Part shown: piece after piece, positions 37,892 through 46,550 of the stretch
Numbering within the stretch: position 1 is the first letter of the stretch
Layout of the letters: each line of letters starts with the position of its first letter
Assembly: GCF_015624505.1 (NCBI RefSeq)
Contig: NZ_CP061379.1
Span: forward strand, 5,580,001-5,644,000
Length of the DNA: 64,000 nucleotides
Direction of reading: 5' to 3'
Origin: Bradyrhizobium commune
GTDB lineage: Bacteria > Pseudomonadota > Alphaproteobacteria > Rhizobiales > Xanthobacteraceae
Position numbers and translations under genes: made by a program
The notes under the pieces: generated by a model
Seen by the model: only the letters and a program-made list of their open reading frames with translations
Databases searched by the model: none
What the model was told of the DNA's origin: nothing

Positions 37892-37968
37892 TGGTCGGAG
37901 TGGCAGGATTCGAACCTGCGACCCCTGCGTCCCGAACGCAGTGCTCTACCGGGCTGAGCCACACTCCG
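37892..37968 (-). tRNA. tRNA-Pro(CGG)
   Basis: The minus strand folds into a complete 77-base cloverleaf with acceptor CGGAGTG/CACTCCG, T-loop GGTTCGAATCC and an anticodon loop TTCGGGA, giving anticodon CGG. The CCA end is encoded. Confidence 0.95.
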
Positions 37969-38036
37969 ACAAGAGGCCGGCTTATAGCGTCGGGTGTGAC
38001 GCACCGCAAGCGGCCGAGCTGAGGAATTTTGTCCCT

Positions 38037-39026
38037 GTGAAAACGGGTCTTGAAACGCTGATTTTGCCGGCCGGCGCGGCCGGTGCCGAGGCTGCGGCCC
38101 GAACGCTGGCCGCGGGCGGGCTGGTCGCGTTTCCGACCGAGACGGTCTACGGGCTCGGCGCGGACGCGGCGAACGCGACCGCGATCGCCCATATCTACAG
38201 CGCCAAGGGCCGGCCGGCCTTCAATCCGCTGATCGCGCACGTCGCCGATCTTGCCGCCGCCGAGCGGATCGGCCGGTTCGATGCGCGCGCCAGAAAGCTG
38301 GCCGAGACATTCTGGCCGGGACCGCTGACGCTGGTGGTGCCGAAGACGGAGAACTGCCCGGTGGCGGATCTTGCGACCGCCGGCCTCGACACGGTCGCGA
38401 TCCGCATTCCCGACCACCCGGTCGCGCAGGCGATCCTGCGCGCCTTTGGCGGGGCCGTGGTGGCGCCGTCCGCCAATATCTCCGGGCATGTCTCGCCGAC
38501 GCTGGCGGCCCATGTCGAGAGCGACCTTGCCGGGCGGATCGACCTGATCGTTGATGGCGGGCCGGTCGAGGTCGGCGTGGAATCGACCATCGTCGGGTGT
38601 TTCGAGGCGCCGATGCTGCTGCGGCCCGGCGGGCTTTCGCGCGAACGGATCGAGGCCGTGCTCGGCGCAGCCCTGGCGCGGCCGCCGGTGGAGGCGGAGA
38701 GCGACGACAGCCAGCCGCTGGCGCCGGGCATGCTGGCGTCGCATTACGCGCCGCGCGCGACAGTGCGGCTCAACGCGCGCGATGTGGCGCCGGGCGAAGC
38801 GCTGCTGGCGTTCGGCCCTGCGCGCCTGCCCGGCCTTGACGCTGCGTCGACTGTCATGAATTTGTCGCCCACGGCTGATCTCGATGAAGCCGCGGCCAAT
38901 CTGTTCGGCTATCTTCGAGCGCTCGATGCGAAGGCCCCGCGGGCGATCGCCGTGATGGCGATCCCCGAAGAAGAACTCGGCGAAGCCATCAACGACCGGC
39001 TGCGCCGGGCTGCCGTGGCGCGGTAG
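38037..39026 (+). CDS. tsaC: L-threonylcarbamoyladenylate synthase (Sua5/TsaC)
   Basis: The 329-residue protein has a YrdC domain (about 15-205) with FPTETVYGLGADA, KGRPAFNPLI and SANISGHVSPT, and a C-terminal Sua5 domain containing LAPGMLASHYAPR. It makes threonylcarbamoyl-AMP for t6A tRNA modification. The start is the GTG at 38037; the spacing to GAGG is a little long. The long two-domain form is the Sua5 type. Confidence 0.93.
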   Translation: MKTGLETLILPAGAAGAEAAARTLAAGGLVAFPTETVYGLGADAANATAIAHIYSAKGRPAFNPLIAHVADLAAAERIGRFDARARKLAETFWPGPLTLVVPKTENCPVADLATAGLDTVAIRIPDHPVAQAILRAFGGAVVAPSANISGHVSPTLAAHVESDLAGRIDLIVDGGPVEVGVESTIVGCFEAPMLLRPGGLSRERIEAVLGAALARPPVEAESDDSQPLAPGMLASHYAPRATVRLNARDVAPGEALLAFGPARLPGLDAASTVMNLSPTADLDEAAANLFGYLRALDAKAPRAIAVMAIPEEELGEAINDRLRRAAVAR

Positions 39027-39074
39027 CGCATGATCCGGAAAAGTGCGCAGCGGTTTTCCGACGAGATCATGCGC
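39027..39074. repeat. ATGATCCGGAAAAGTG palindromic repeat, copy 1
   Basis: GCATGATC at the left and GATCATGC at the right bound a palindrome containing CCGGAAAAGTG and CGGTTTTCCGA. It is the same family as 40978-41026, in opposite orientation. It begins at the tsaC stop, in the gap before the FAD dehydrogenase gene. Confidence 0.85.
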
Positions 39075-39106
39075 AAGAGATAGGAAGCGGAACGAAAGAA
39101 GACGAG

Positions 39107-40534
39107 ATGAACATCAATCAATCCGCCACCCCTCCGCTTGCGCCCGAACTGATCGACCAATTCCGAAAGATCGTCGGCGACCGCCATGCGATCACGGATG
39201 TGGCCGACATCGAAGCTTACGTCACCGAGGAGCGCAATCTGTTTCACGGCCGCTCGGCCTTAGTGCTGCGCCCGGGCTCGACCGCGGAAGTCGCAGCGAT
39301 CTGCAAGCTCGCCTCCGCGCACAACATCGCGCTGGTGCCGCAGGGCGGCAACACCGGGCTCGTCGGCGGCCAGACCCCGCACAATGGCGAGGTGGTGGTG
39401 TCGCTGCGCCGGCTCGACAAGATCCGCGAGGTCGACACCGCCTCCAACACCATGACGGTCGAAGCCGGCGTGGTGCTGCAAATCGCGCAGCAGAAGGCGG
39501 CCGACGTCGACCGGCTGTTTCCGCTGTCGCTCGGCGCGGAAGGCAGCTGCACCATCGGCGGCAATCTCTCGACCAATGCCGGCGGCACCGCCGCGCTCGC
39601 CTATGGCGTCGCGCGCGAGATGGCGCTGGGGCTCGAGGTCGTCCTCGCCGACGGGCGCGTGCTCAATTTGCTGTCGAAGCTGAAGAAGGACAACACCGGC
39701 TACAATCTGCACAACCTCTTCATCGGCGCCGAAGGCACGCTCGGCATCATCACCGCGGCGACATTAAAACTGTTTCCGAAGCCGCGGGCGATCGAGACCG
39801 CCTATGTCGGTTTGAAGTCGCCGGCGGCGGCGCTGAAGCTCTTGACCATTGCGCAGAGCGAGGCCGCGAATGCGCTGACGAGCTTCGAGCTGCTCTCGGA
39901 GATGGCGGTCGATTTCTCGGTCCGCCACGGCATCGACGTGCGCGATCCACTCGCCGAAAAGCATCCCTGGTACGTGCTGATGGAATTGTCCTCTCCGAGC
40001 GACGACGCCCGCACGCCGCTGGAGACGATTCTTGCCTGCGCCATGGAGGAGGAGATCGTCGACGACGCCGTGATCGCGGCCAACCTCACCCAGCGCAACA
40101 ATTTCTGGAAGCTGCGCGAGGAGATGTCGGCGGCGCAGAAGCCGGAGGGCGGCTCGATCAAGCACGACATCTCCGTTCCCGTCGCCGCCGTGCCCGCCTT
40201 CATCGAGGAGGCGAACGCCGCCGTGGTGAAGCTGATCCCCGGCGCGCGGCCGGTGCCGTTCGGCCATCTCGGCGACGGCAATCTGCACTACAATGTCAGC
40301 CAGCCGATCGGCGCCAACACCGCGGATTATTTGGCGCGCTGGCACGAGATGAACGCTGTTGTGTTCGAGATCGTGCTGCGCATGGGCGGCTCGATCTCGG
40401 CCGAGCACGGCATCGGCGTGCTCAAGCGCGACGAGCTGCCCGAGGTGAAGGACAAGACCGCGATCGAGCTGATGCGCGCGATCAAGGCGATGCTCGATCC
40501 GCACGGCATCATGAATCCGGGGAAGGTGCTGTGA
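39107..40534 (+). CDS. FAD-binding D-2-hydroxyacid dehydrogenase (D2HGDH/GlcD family)
   Basis: The 475-residue protein has an FAD_binding_4 (PCMH) domain with VPQGGNTGLVGGQTP and GGNLSTNAGGTAALAYG, and a C-terminal FAD-oxidase domain with GHLGDGNLHYN and EHGIGVLKRDELP. This set fits the D-2-hydroxyglutarate dehydrogenase-like branch. The substrate may be D-2-hydroxyglutarate or D-lactate; serine biosynthesis is a source of the former. The downstream acetyltransferase gene overlaps its stop. Confidence 0.92.
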   Translation: MNINQSATPPLAPELIDQFRKIVGDRHAITDVADIEAYVTEERNLFHGRSALVLRPGSTAEVAAICKLASAHNIALVPQGGNTGLVGGQTPHNGEVVVSLRRLDKIREVDTASNTMTVEAGVVLQIAQQKAADVDRLFPLSLGAEGSCTIGGNLSTNAGGTAALAYGVAREMALGLEVVLADGRVLNLLSKLKKDNTGYNLHNLFIGAEGTLGIITAATLKLFPKPRAIETAYVGLKSPAAALKLLTIAQSEAANALTSFELLSEMAVDFSVRHGIDVRDPLAEKHPWYVLMELSSPSDDARTPLETILACAMEEEIVDDAVIAANLTQRNNFWKLREEMSAAQKPEGGSIKHDISVPVAAVPAFIEEANAAVVKLIPGARPVPFGHLGDGNLHYNVSQPIGANTADYLARWHEMNAVVFEIVLRMGGSISAEHGIGVLKRDELPEVKDKTAIELMRAIKAMLDPHGIMNPGKVL

Positions 40535-40971
40535 GCGTGTCTCTTACGATCGATGTGATTGCCGACGCCGATGTTGAGCCTCTCGTCGCGCTGTGGCAAC
40601 GCTGCGGCCTGACCCGGCCCTGGAACGATCCGCATGCCGATATCGCGCTGGCGCGGCGGCGCGACAACTCGACGGTGCTGGTCGGCCGCGATGGCGGCGC
40701 CGTCGTCGCGACCGTGATGGTCGGCCACGATGGCCATCGCGGCTGGGTCTATTACGTCGCGGTCGACCCCGACTGCCGGAAGCGCGGGTTTGGCCGCGTC
40801 ATCATGGCGGCGGCGGAAGACTGGCTGCGCACAGCCGGCATCGCCAAGCTCCAGCTCCTGGTCCGTCGCGAGAACGCGCAGGCCAGCGCGTTCTACGCCT
40901 CGCTCGGCTTCGAGGAATCCACCTCGGTGATGTTCCAGAAGTGGCTGGACGGCCGCGCTCCGACTTCTTAA
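40531..40971 (+). CDS. GNAT acetyltransferase, YpeA type
   Basis: The 146-residue GNAT protein has LWQRCGLTRPWNDPHADI near its N-terminus, GHDGHRGWVYYVAV, the acetyl-CoA loop RKRGFGRVIM and FYASLGFEE near the end. The LWxRCxLxRPWND phrase is that of the YpeA group. Start is GTG at 40531, overlapping the dehydrogenase stop by four bases. Its acceptor is not known. Confidence 0.88.
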   Translation: MSVSLTIDVIADADVEPLVALWQRCGLTRPWNDPHADIALARRRDNSTVLVGRDGGAVVATVMVGHDGHRGWVYYVAVDPDCRKRGFGRVIMAAAEDWLRTAGIAKLQLLVRRENAQASAFYASLGFEESTSVMFQKWLDGRAPTS

Positions 40972-40977
40972 AGTTTT

Positions 40978-41026
40978 GAGCATGATCTTTTCGGAAAACC
41001 GCTTCACACTTTTCCGGATCATGCTC
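40978..41026. repeat. ATGATCCGGAAAAGTG palindromic repeat, copy 2
   Basis: GAGCATGATC and GATCATGCTC bound a 49-base imperfect palindrome with TTTCGGAAAACCG and CACTTTTCCGG. In reverse orientation it reads like 39027-39074, so two copies flank the dehydrogenase-acetyltransferase pair. Confidence 0.88.
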
Positions 41027-41049
41027 TCGTTGTCACCCGGAAGACAGCA

Positions 41050-41631
41050 ATGACCATTTCCGACCGCGTCCGCATCAAGGACGTTCGCGTGCTCTCGAAC
41101 AATTGGACCATCCTGAAAAACACGACCCTCGAATACCGGCGCGCCAATGGCGAATGGCAGACGCAGAAGCGCGAAACCTATGAGCGCGACAACGCCGCCG
41201 CCGTGCTGCCTTACAATCTCGGCCGGCGCACCGTGATCCTGGTGCGTCAGTTCCGCCTGCCGGCGTTCATCCGCGGCTACGACGATCTCCTGATCGAGGC
41301 CGCCGCCGGCGTGCTCGACGACGCCACCCCCGAGGTGCGCATCCGCGCCGAGGCCGAGGAAGAGACCGGCTATCGCCTCCACGACGTCCACAAGGTGTTC
41401 GAGGCCTTCATGAGCCCGGGCGCCATCACCGAAAAGCTGCATTTCTTCGTCGCCGAGTACGAGCCGGAGATGCGGGTGAGCGAAGGCGGCGGCCTCGCGC
41501 ACGAGGGCGAGGACATCGAGGTGCTGGAGCTCTCCATCGACGAGGCCCTGGCGATGATCGCGGACGGCCGGATCATCGACGCCAAGGCGATCATGCTGCT
41601 GCAATACGCGGCGCTGCATATTTTCAGGTAG
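41050..41631 (+). CDS. nudK: GDP-mannose pyrophosphatase-like NUDIX hydrolase
   Basis: The 193-residue protein has the Nudix box (G-x5-E-x7-R-E-x2-EE-x-G pattern in AGVLDDATPEV followed by RAEAEEETGY) and the flanking signatures QKRETYERDNAAAVL, VRQFRLPAF and MSPGAITEKLHFF. It closely follows E. coli NudK in order and length. GDP-mannose or ADP-ribose are possible substrates. Confidence 0.93.
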   Translation: MTISDRVRIKDVRVLSNNWTILKNTTLEYRRANGEWQTQKRETYERDNAAAVLPYNLGRRTVILVRQFRLPAFIRGYDDLLIEAAAGVLDDATPEVRIRAEAEEETGYRLHDVHKVFEAFMSPGAITEKLHFFVAEYEPEMRVSEGGGLAHEGEDIEVLELSIDEALAMIADGRIIDAKAIMLLQYAALHIFR

Positions 41632-41640
41632 GGTTGTTTT

Positions 41641-41794
41641 CCTTCCCCCCTTGTGGGGGAAGGTGGCGCGAAGCGCCGGATGAGGGGTATGTTTCCACGA
41701 ATTCAGGTGAGAGTAGCCTCGCGGAGAGACACCCCTCACCCGTCTCGCCGCTATCGCGGCGAGCTTCCCTCTCCCACAAGGGGAGAGGGAAAGG
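41641..41794. repeat. Imperfect palindromic intergenic repeat
   Basis: CCTTCCCCCCTTGTGGGGGA at the left and a matching CTTCCCTCTCCCACAAGGGG segment at the right carry related short hairpins, with GGATGAGGGGT and ACCCCTCACCC as complementary inner parts. Between them are further small dyads (CGCCGCTATCGCGGCG). Non-coding. Confidence 0.7.
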
Positions 41795-41909
41795 AGCGCG
41801 ACTCGCTCTATCGGCACTGCAATTCTGGCCTGCACGGCCCCTGCCCCCCGTTGAGCAACTCCAAAACTATCTCTAGTCTGGGCTTAACCAAGAACCAGGA
41901 GACGCGCCC

Positions 41910-42839
41910 ATGTCCGCTCTGCGCGACGACGAATTCGGCTTTGCACCCGACTACGATGCTCCCGTCCCCTACATGCAGCGCACGCGGGACTATTACACCG
42001 CGATCGGCTACACCACGCCGTATCGCTGGGCGCACTACACCGAGGCGCCGTTCCAGCCGCTGAAGAAGCCGTTGTCGCAGTCTCGCGTGACGATCATCAC
42101 CACGGCTGCGCCATACGATCCGACCAAGGGCGATCAGGGTCCGGGCGCCGCGTATAATGGCGGCGCGAAGTTTTACCAGGTCTATGACGGCGACACGGCG
42201 CTGCCGCACGATTTGCGCATCTCGCATATCGGCTACGACCGCAAGCACACCACGGCCACCGACAACGGCACCTGGTTTCCACTGCCGCAGCTGTTGAAGG
42301 CCAAAGCCGCTGGCCGGATCGGCGACGTCGCGCCGCGCTTCTTCGGCGCGCCGACCAACCGCAGCCATCGCGTCACGCTCGACACCGACGCGCCGGAGAT
42401 TCTGGCGCGCTGTCTCGCCGACAAGGCCGACGTCGCCGTGCTGGTGCCGAACTGCCCGGTCTGCCACCAGACCACGGCGCTGGTGGCGCGGCATCTCGAG
42501 GCCAACGGCATTCCGAGCGTGATCATGGGCTGCGCCAAGGACATCATCGAGCACGCCGCGGTGCCGCGCTTTTTGTTCTCGGATTTCCCGCTCGGCAATT
42601 CGGCCGGCAAGCCACATGATTTGAGCTCGCAGGCGCAGACGCTGGAGCTGGCGCTCACGCTGCTGGAGAGCGCGAGCGGGCCGCAGACGACGATGCAATC
42701 GCCGCTGCGCTGGAGCGAGGACGCCTCCTGGAAGCTCGACTACAACAATGTCGCGCAGCTCTCGCCGGAGGAGCTGGCGCGGCGCCGCGCCGAATTCGAC
42801 AAGCAGAAGGAGATCGCGCGCGGCAACCGCGCCGCCTGA
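41910..42839 (+). CDS. Glycine/sarcosine/betaine reductase selenoprotein B-like protein without Sec
   Basis: The 309-residue protein shares with GrdB-type subunits the segments RISHIGYD, VLVPNCPVCHQTTALVARHL and FSDFPLGNSAGKP. In true GrdB a selenocysteine sits in the metal/thiol motif; here Cys-x-x-Cys (NCPVC) occupies it and no in-frame TGA is seen. Such Cys forms are found outside glycine-fermenting bacteria, where their role is unclear. A CaiB-type CoA-transferase gene follows 34 bases later, so they may share a pathway. Confidence 0.85.
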   Translation: MSALRDDEFGFAPDYDAPVPYMQRTRDYYTAIGYTTPYRWAHYTEAPFQPLKKPLSQSRVTIITTAAPYDPTKGDQGPGAAYNGGAKFYQVYDGDTALPHDLRISHIGYDRKHTTATDNGTWFPLPQLLKAKAAGRIGDVAPRFFGAPTNRSHRVTLDTDAPEILARCLADKADVAVLVPNCPVCHQTTALVARHLEANGIPSVIMGCAKDIIEHAAVPRFLFSDFPLGNSAGKPHDLSSQAQTLELALTLLESASGPQTTMQSPLRWSEDASWKLDYNNVAQLSPEELARRRAEFDKQKEIARGNRAA

Positions 42840-42873
42840 CGTCCTCCAATAACGATCATCGAGGGAGAGCGAC

Positions 42874-44067
42874 GTGACGCGACCGTTCGAGGGCGTGAAG
42901 ATCCTGGATTTCACGCAAGTGCTGGCCGGGCCCTATGCGAGCTACCAGCTCGCGCTGCTGGGCGCCGACGTCATCAAGGTCGAGCGGCGCGAGGGCGAGG
43001 ACATGCGCCGCACGCCGCTCAGCCGCGAATGGGCCGAGCGCGGGCTCGCGCCGGCGTTCCAGGCCATCAACGGCAACAAGCGCAGCCTGACGCTCGATCT
43101 GCAGAAGCCAGAGGCGATCGCGATCGTGAAGAAGCTGGCAGCAACGGTCGACGTCGTCATGGAAAACTTTCGCCCGGGCGTGATGGACAAGCTCGGCATC
43201 GGCTATGAGGCGCTCTCCGCGGTCAATCCGAAGCTGATCTATTGCGCGGTGTCGGGCTTCGGCCAGACCGGCCCGGACCGGCTGCGGCCCGGCTATGACG
43301 GCAAGATGCAGGCGCTGTCGGGCATCATGGCCATCACCGGCCATCCCGAGACCGGGCCGACGCGCGCAGGCTTTGCGGTGTGCGACGTGCTGTCGGGCGC
43401 GACCGCGGCCTTCGGCGTGTCGAGTGCGCTCTACCAGCGCGACCGCACCGGAAAGGGGCAATTCGTCGACGTCTCCATGCTGGAGGCGACGATGGCGTTC
43501 CTGTCGGGGCAGATCGCGGACTGGTCGGTCGCCGGTCATCGCCAGCAGCTTTCGGGCAACCAGGCCGTCAGCCGCAAGACCACCGCCAATCTGTTCAAGG
43601 CGGGTGACGGGTACATCCTGCTCGCCGTCAACAACGAGAAGCAGTACCGCGCACTGATGGCTGCGCTCGGCCGTGAAGACACGCTCGGTGATCCGCGCTT
43701 CGCCGACTGGTTTTCGCGCAACGAGAACGAGCCCGCGCTGCGCGCGATCATCGAAGAGGCGCTGGCGAAGCGGCCTGCGCGCGAATGGGAGACGATTTTG
43801 GAAGATGCCGGCGCGCCCTGCGCCAGCATCTGGAAGGTCGAGGAGGTCATCGACCATCCGCAGATCAGGGCGCGCGGCGCGATCCAGGAGCTCGACACGC
43901 CCTACGGCCACCTGCGCTTCGCCGGCAGCGGCTTCAAGCTCGCCCATGGCGGTGGCAGGCTGGATCGCATGGCGCCAGAGCTGGGCGCGGATACCGACGC
44001 GGTGCTGGGTGAGCTGGGATTTGATGCGGCGGCGATTGCGGGATTGAGGGCGAGGGAGATCGTGTGA
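42874..44067 (+). CDS. CaiB/BaiF family CoA-transferase
   Basis: The 397-residue class III CoA-transferase begins with GVKILDFTQVLAGPYAS and has LGADVIKVE, RSLTLDL, VVMENFRPGVMDKLGIGYE and SGFGQTGP, which hold the CoA-binding and catalytic Asp regions. Family members move CoA between acyl groups (carnitine, oxalate, succinyl donors). Substrate is unknown. It starts after GGGAG, 34 bases downstream of the GrdB-like gene. Confidence 0.93.
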   Translation: MTRPFEGVKILDFTQVLAGPYASYQLALLGADVIKVERREGEDMRRTPLSREWAERGLAPAFQAINGNKRSLTLDLQKPEAIAIVKKLAATVDVVMENFRPGVMDKLGIGYEALSAVNPKLIYCAVSGFGQTGPDRLRPGYDGKMQALSGIMAITGHPETGPTRAGFAVCDVLSGATAAFGVSSALYQRDRTGKGQFVDVSMLEATMAFLSGQIADWSVAGHRQQLSGNQAVSRKTTANLFKAGDGYILLAVNNEKQYRALMAALGREDTLGDPRFADWFSRNENEPALRAIIEEALAKRPAREWETILEDAGAPCASIWKVEEVIDHPQIRARGAIQELDTPYGHLRFAGSGFKLAHGGGRLDRMAPELGADTDAVLGELGFDAAAIAGLRAREIV

Positions 44068-44089
44068 GGGCAGGGCAACAAACTCAGCT

Positions 44090-44209
44090 GTCGTCCCGGC
44101 GAAGACCGGGACCCATAACCACGAGATTGAGTTTGGCAAAGATTGCCCACCACCATCTCGCGTCACACTGCTCTCTGGGGGTATGGGTCCCGGCCTTCGC
44201 CGGGACGAC
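44090..44209. repeat. GTCGTCCCGGCGAAG palindromic repeat, copy 1
   Basis: Left arm GTCGTCCCGGCGAAGACCGG then GACCCATAACCAC; right arm GTATGGGTCCCGG then CCTTCGCCGGGACGAC. The 120-base element can form nested hairpins (each arm alone folds) and lies between convergent genes. It is nearly the same as 47727-47853. Confidence 0.9.
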
Positions 44210-44229
44210 GGTGTGTCTTACGGCCGCAG

Positions 44230-44988
44230 CTAAAACAAAGACCCCTGCCCGTCATCGGCGGACGCGGCAGAGGCCTTCCGTGCCGCCTTCTTCGGCCTCG
44301 CGGCCTCCGCCTCCATCTCCTCCGCGCTGATCGGAAGCAGCAATTGCGCGTCGTCATTGGCGACGCGGTTGACGCGGGTCGAAACCGCGTGCCAGGCGAA
44401 GTCGCCGATGCGTGGCGCGGTCATCAGCGGCAGCACCGCGTCGACCTCGTCGCCACGACTATCGAGCCAGCGCTCGAAATCGCGCGGGCTGATGGTCACG
44501 GGCACGCGGTCATGCAGTTCGGCGAGATCCCCGCCTGCCGCCGCAGTGACGATCGCGACCGTGTCGAGCTCCTCGCCGTTCGGCCCGATCCAGGTCTCGA
44601 ACACTGCGGCAAACCCAAGAGGCTCACCATCGGCGCGACGGATGAAGAACGGCTGCTTGCGGCCGTCGATCGCCTTCCATTCGTAATAGCCATCGGCCGG
44701 GATCAGACCGCGCCGCCTCCGAATCGCGTTCTTGAAGGCGGGCTTCTCCAGCACCGTCTCCGAGCGGGCGTTGATCAGCAGCGTAAAGCCCTTGGGGTCC
44801 TTGACCCAGGTCGGCAACAGGCCCCAGCGCATCAGGCGGAAATGGCGGGCACCATTCTCGACCAGAACGACCGGGATCGGTTGCGTCGGGGCCACATTGT
44901 ACCGGGGCGGGAAGTTCGGCTGCTCGATATAGCCAAACAGTTGCCGCAAAGCCGCGGGGGCCGAAGTTATGACGAAGCGTCCACACAT
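44230..44988 (-). CDS. SRAP-domain protein (HMCES/YedK type)
   Basis: The 252-residue product begins MCGRF, so the catalytic Cys2 is exposed after Met removal, and contains RYNVAPTQP, MRWGLLPTW, NARSETV, DGYYEW and LHDRVPVTI. SRAP proteins crosslink to abasic sites in single-stranded DNA to protect forks. The C-terminal 30 residues are an added Lys/Ala-rich tail ending GQGSLF. All catalytic segments are in place. Confidence 0.95.
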   Translation of the reverse strand: MCGRFVITSAPAALRQLFGYIEQPNFPPRYNVAPTQPIPVVLVENGARHFRLMRWGLLPTWVKDPKGFTLLINARSETVLEKPAFKNAIRRRRGLIPADGYYEWKAIDGRKQPFFIRRADGEPLGFAAVFETWIGPNGEELDTVAIVTAAAGGDLAELHDRVPVTISPRDFERWLDSRGDEVDAVLPLMTAPRIGDFAWHAVSTRVNRVANDDAQLLLPISAEEMEAEAARPKKAARKASAASADDGQGSLF

Positions 44989-45051
44989 CCTAAGGCGTCC
45001 ATATAGTGTCCGTTCAGGTCCTTTTAACCCCGAACGTTAACACTGCGGCCA

Positions 45052-45549
45052 ATGAGCTCAACGGCCTCCCAACCCGCGACGCACGCACAGACGGGCCCCG
45101 AGGCCGCGGCCTGGGCCGAGCGGCTGCGCGTGGCCAACATCAACCCGCGGACCGGGCTTGCCACCGACTATCTCAACCATTTCAATGAAGCCGTGATGCT
45201 CCTGGAAATGGTCCCGGACATGCCGGAATGCGCCGAAGATTTTCTGACCTGGACGCCGTTGTCCTATGCCGAGCACTTCACCGCCTCGAACTTCAAGGCG
45301 CGCGATCTCGCCATCGAGGCCTATGAGAAAGCCGATCCCAATGTGCGCGCCCAGTTCGACCACATTACCGACACCATGACCTCGATTCTATCAGCGGTCG
45401 GTTCCGCCATGCGCGAGGTCGACAAGGACCAGACCCGCGTCCGGCTCGCCGAGCAGGCCTCCCTCTGGGTCAGGCCGCTGATCGCCACCTGCGGCGGCAT
45501 CATCAATGGCGGCGCTGAGGCCGACATCGACACCATCATGGCGAACTAG
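45052..45549 (+). CDS. Conserved alphaproteobacterial protein, unknown function
   Basis: The 165-residue protein is mostly helical with TGLATDYLNHFNEAVMLLEM, WTPLSYAEHF and a C-terminal GGIINGG. It is of a type I recall as conserved next to NUDIX genes in Rhizobiales. It is divergent from the SRAP gene and precedes the NUDIX gene by four bases. Role is unknown. Confidence 0.8.
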   Translation: MSSTASQPATHAQTGPEAAAWAERLRVANINPRTGLATDYLNHFNEAVMLLEMVPDMPECAEDFLTWTPLSYAEHFTASNFKARDLAIEAYEKADPNVRAQFDHITDTMTSILSAVGSAMREVDKDQTRVRLAEQASLWVRPLIATCGGIINGGAEADIDTIMAN

Positions 45550-45553
45550 CGAA

Positions 45554-45988
45554 GTGGCCGCGGTCGTCCAGCCCACCCATCCCCAGCTTGCGGTCTCGGC
45601 CGCGATTTTCCGCGACGGCAAGGTGCTGCTGGTCCGCCGTGCCCGCTCGCCGGCCAAGGGCTTCTATTCGCTGCCGGGCGGCCGGGTCGAGTTCGGCGAA
45701 TCGCTGCACCAGGCGCTCGAGCGCGAAGTCGACGAGGAGACCGGGCTCGAGATCGACATCATCGCCCTCGCCGGCTGGCGCGAGGTGCTGCCGGCCACCG
45801 CGGGCGCCGGCCACTATCTGATCATGTCCTTTGCCGCCCGCTGGACGGCCAAGGAGCCCGCTCTGAACGACGAGCTCGACGACTACCGCTGGATCGCCCC
45901 GGACGCGCTGGCGAGCCTCGGCGACCTCAAGCTGACCGGCGGGCTGGAGGAGGTCATCCAGTCGGCCGCACGGCTGATCGGCTCCTGA
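45554..45988 (+). CDS. NUDIX hydrolase (ADP-ribose pyrophosphatase-like)
   Basis: The 144-residue protein has the Nudix box GGRVEFGESLHQALEREVDE then ETGLEI and the flanking VSAAIFRDGKVLLVRRA. I chose the GTG at 45554, four bases after the previous stop; an ATG at 45506 would overlap the previous gene. The family hydrolyses nucleoside diphosphate derivatives; the substrate is not clear. Confidence 0.9.
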   Translation: MAAVVQPTHPQLAVSAAIFRDGKVLLVRRARSPAKGFYSLPGGRVEFGESLHQALEREVDEETGLEIDIIALAGWREVLPATAGAGHYLIMSFAARWTAKEPALNDELDDYRWIAPDALASLGDLKLTGGLEEVIQSAARLIGS

Positions 45989-46033
45989 CGGCCGCCTTGC
46001 GTCCACCGCCCTGAGGGGGCATACACCCCGCCG

Positions 46034-46411
46034 ATGTCGACGCGATTTCTGGCCATTTTTGCCCTGATTCTCGCCTGCGCCTGCGCGCCCGCCCGGGCCC
46101 AGGACGTGGCAGCGCCGTTTGACGGCGATTTGCAACGGCTGGCGGAGATTTTGGGCGGCCTGCACTATCTGCGCGGCATCTGCGGCGCCAACGAGGGCAA
46201 CAAATGGCGCAGCGAGATGCAGGCGCTGATCGATGCCGAAACCCCCTCCGGCGAGCGCCGCACCCGCATGATCGCCGGCTTCAACCGCGGCTATAACGGC
46301 TTTCAGCAGACCTACCGGAGCTGCACCCCGGCCGCGACGGTGGCGATCCGCCGCTATATCGAGGAAGGCTCGAAGATTTCGCGCGACCTCACGGCGCGCT
46401 ACGCAAATTGA
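46034..46411 (+). CDS. TIGR02301/DUF2385 secreted protein
   Basis: The 125-residue protein has a signal peptide ending near ARAQ, then LAEILGGLHYLRGICGANEG, MIAGFNRGYNGFQQTYRSC and a C-terminal helix. This pattern with conserved Cys pair matches TIGR02301, an alphaproteobacterial periplasmic family of unknown function. Confidence 0.88.
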   Translation: MSTRFLAIFALILACACAPARAQDVAAPFDGDLQRLAEILGGLHYLRGICGANEGNKWRSEMQALIDAETPSGERRTRMIAGFNRGYNGFQQTYRSCTPAATVAIRRYIEEGSKISRDLTARYAN

Positions 46412-46550
46412 GCTCTCGGGAACAACGACATCGTCTTTGTTCACAGCCGTTAACCGTTCTTAAAGATGTGGCCTAGCGGTCGTTAATGCGCGTGCTACAC
46501 CTCTCGTGCAGCGCATCGCCGTGGATCGCGCCCCAGCCCTGTCGAGTTTC

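Noticed and set aside
41910-42839. Selenocysteine gene
   Set aside because: No in-frame TGA occurs within the GrdB-like frame; the motif uses Cys codons.
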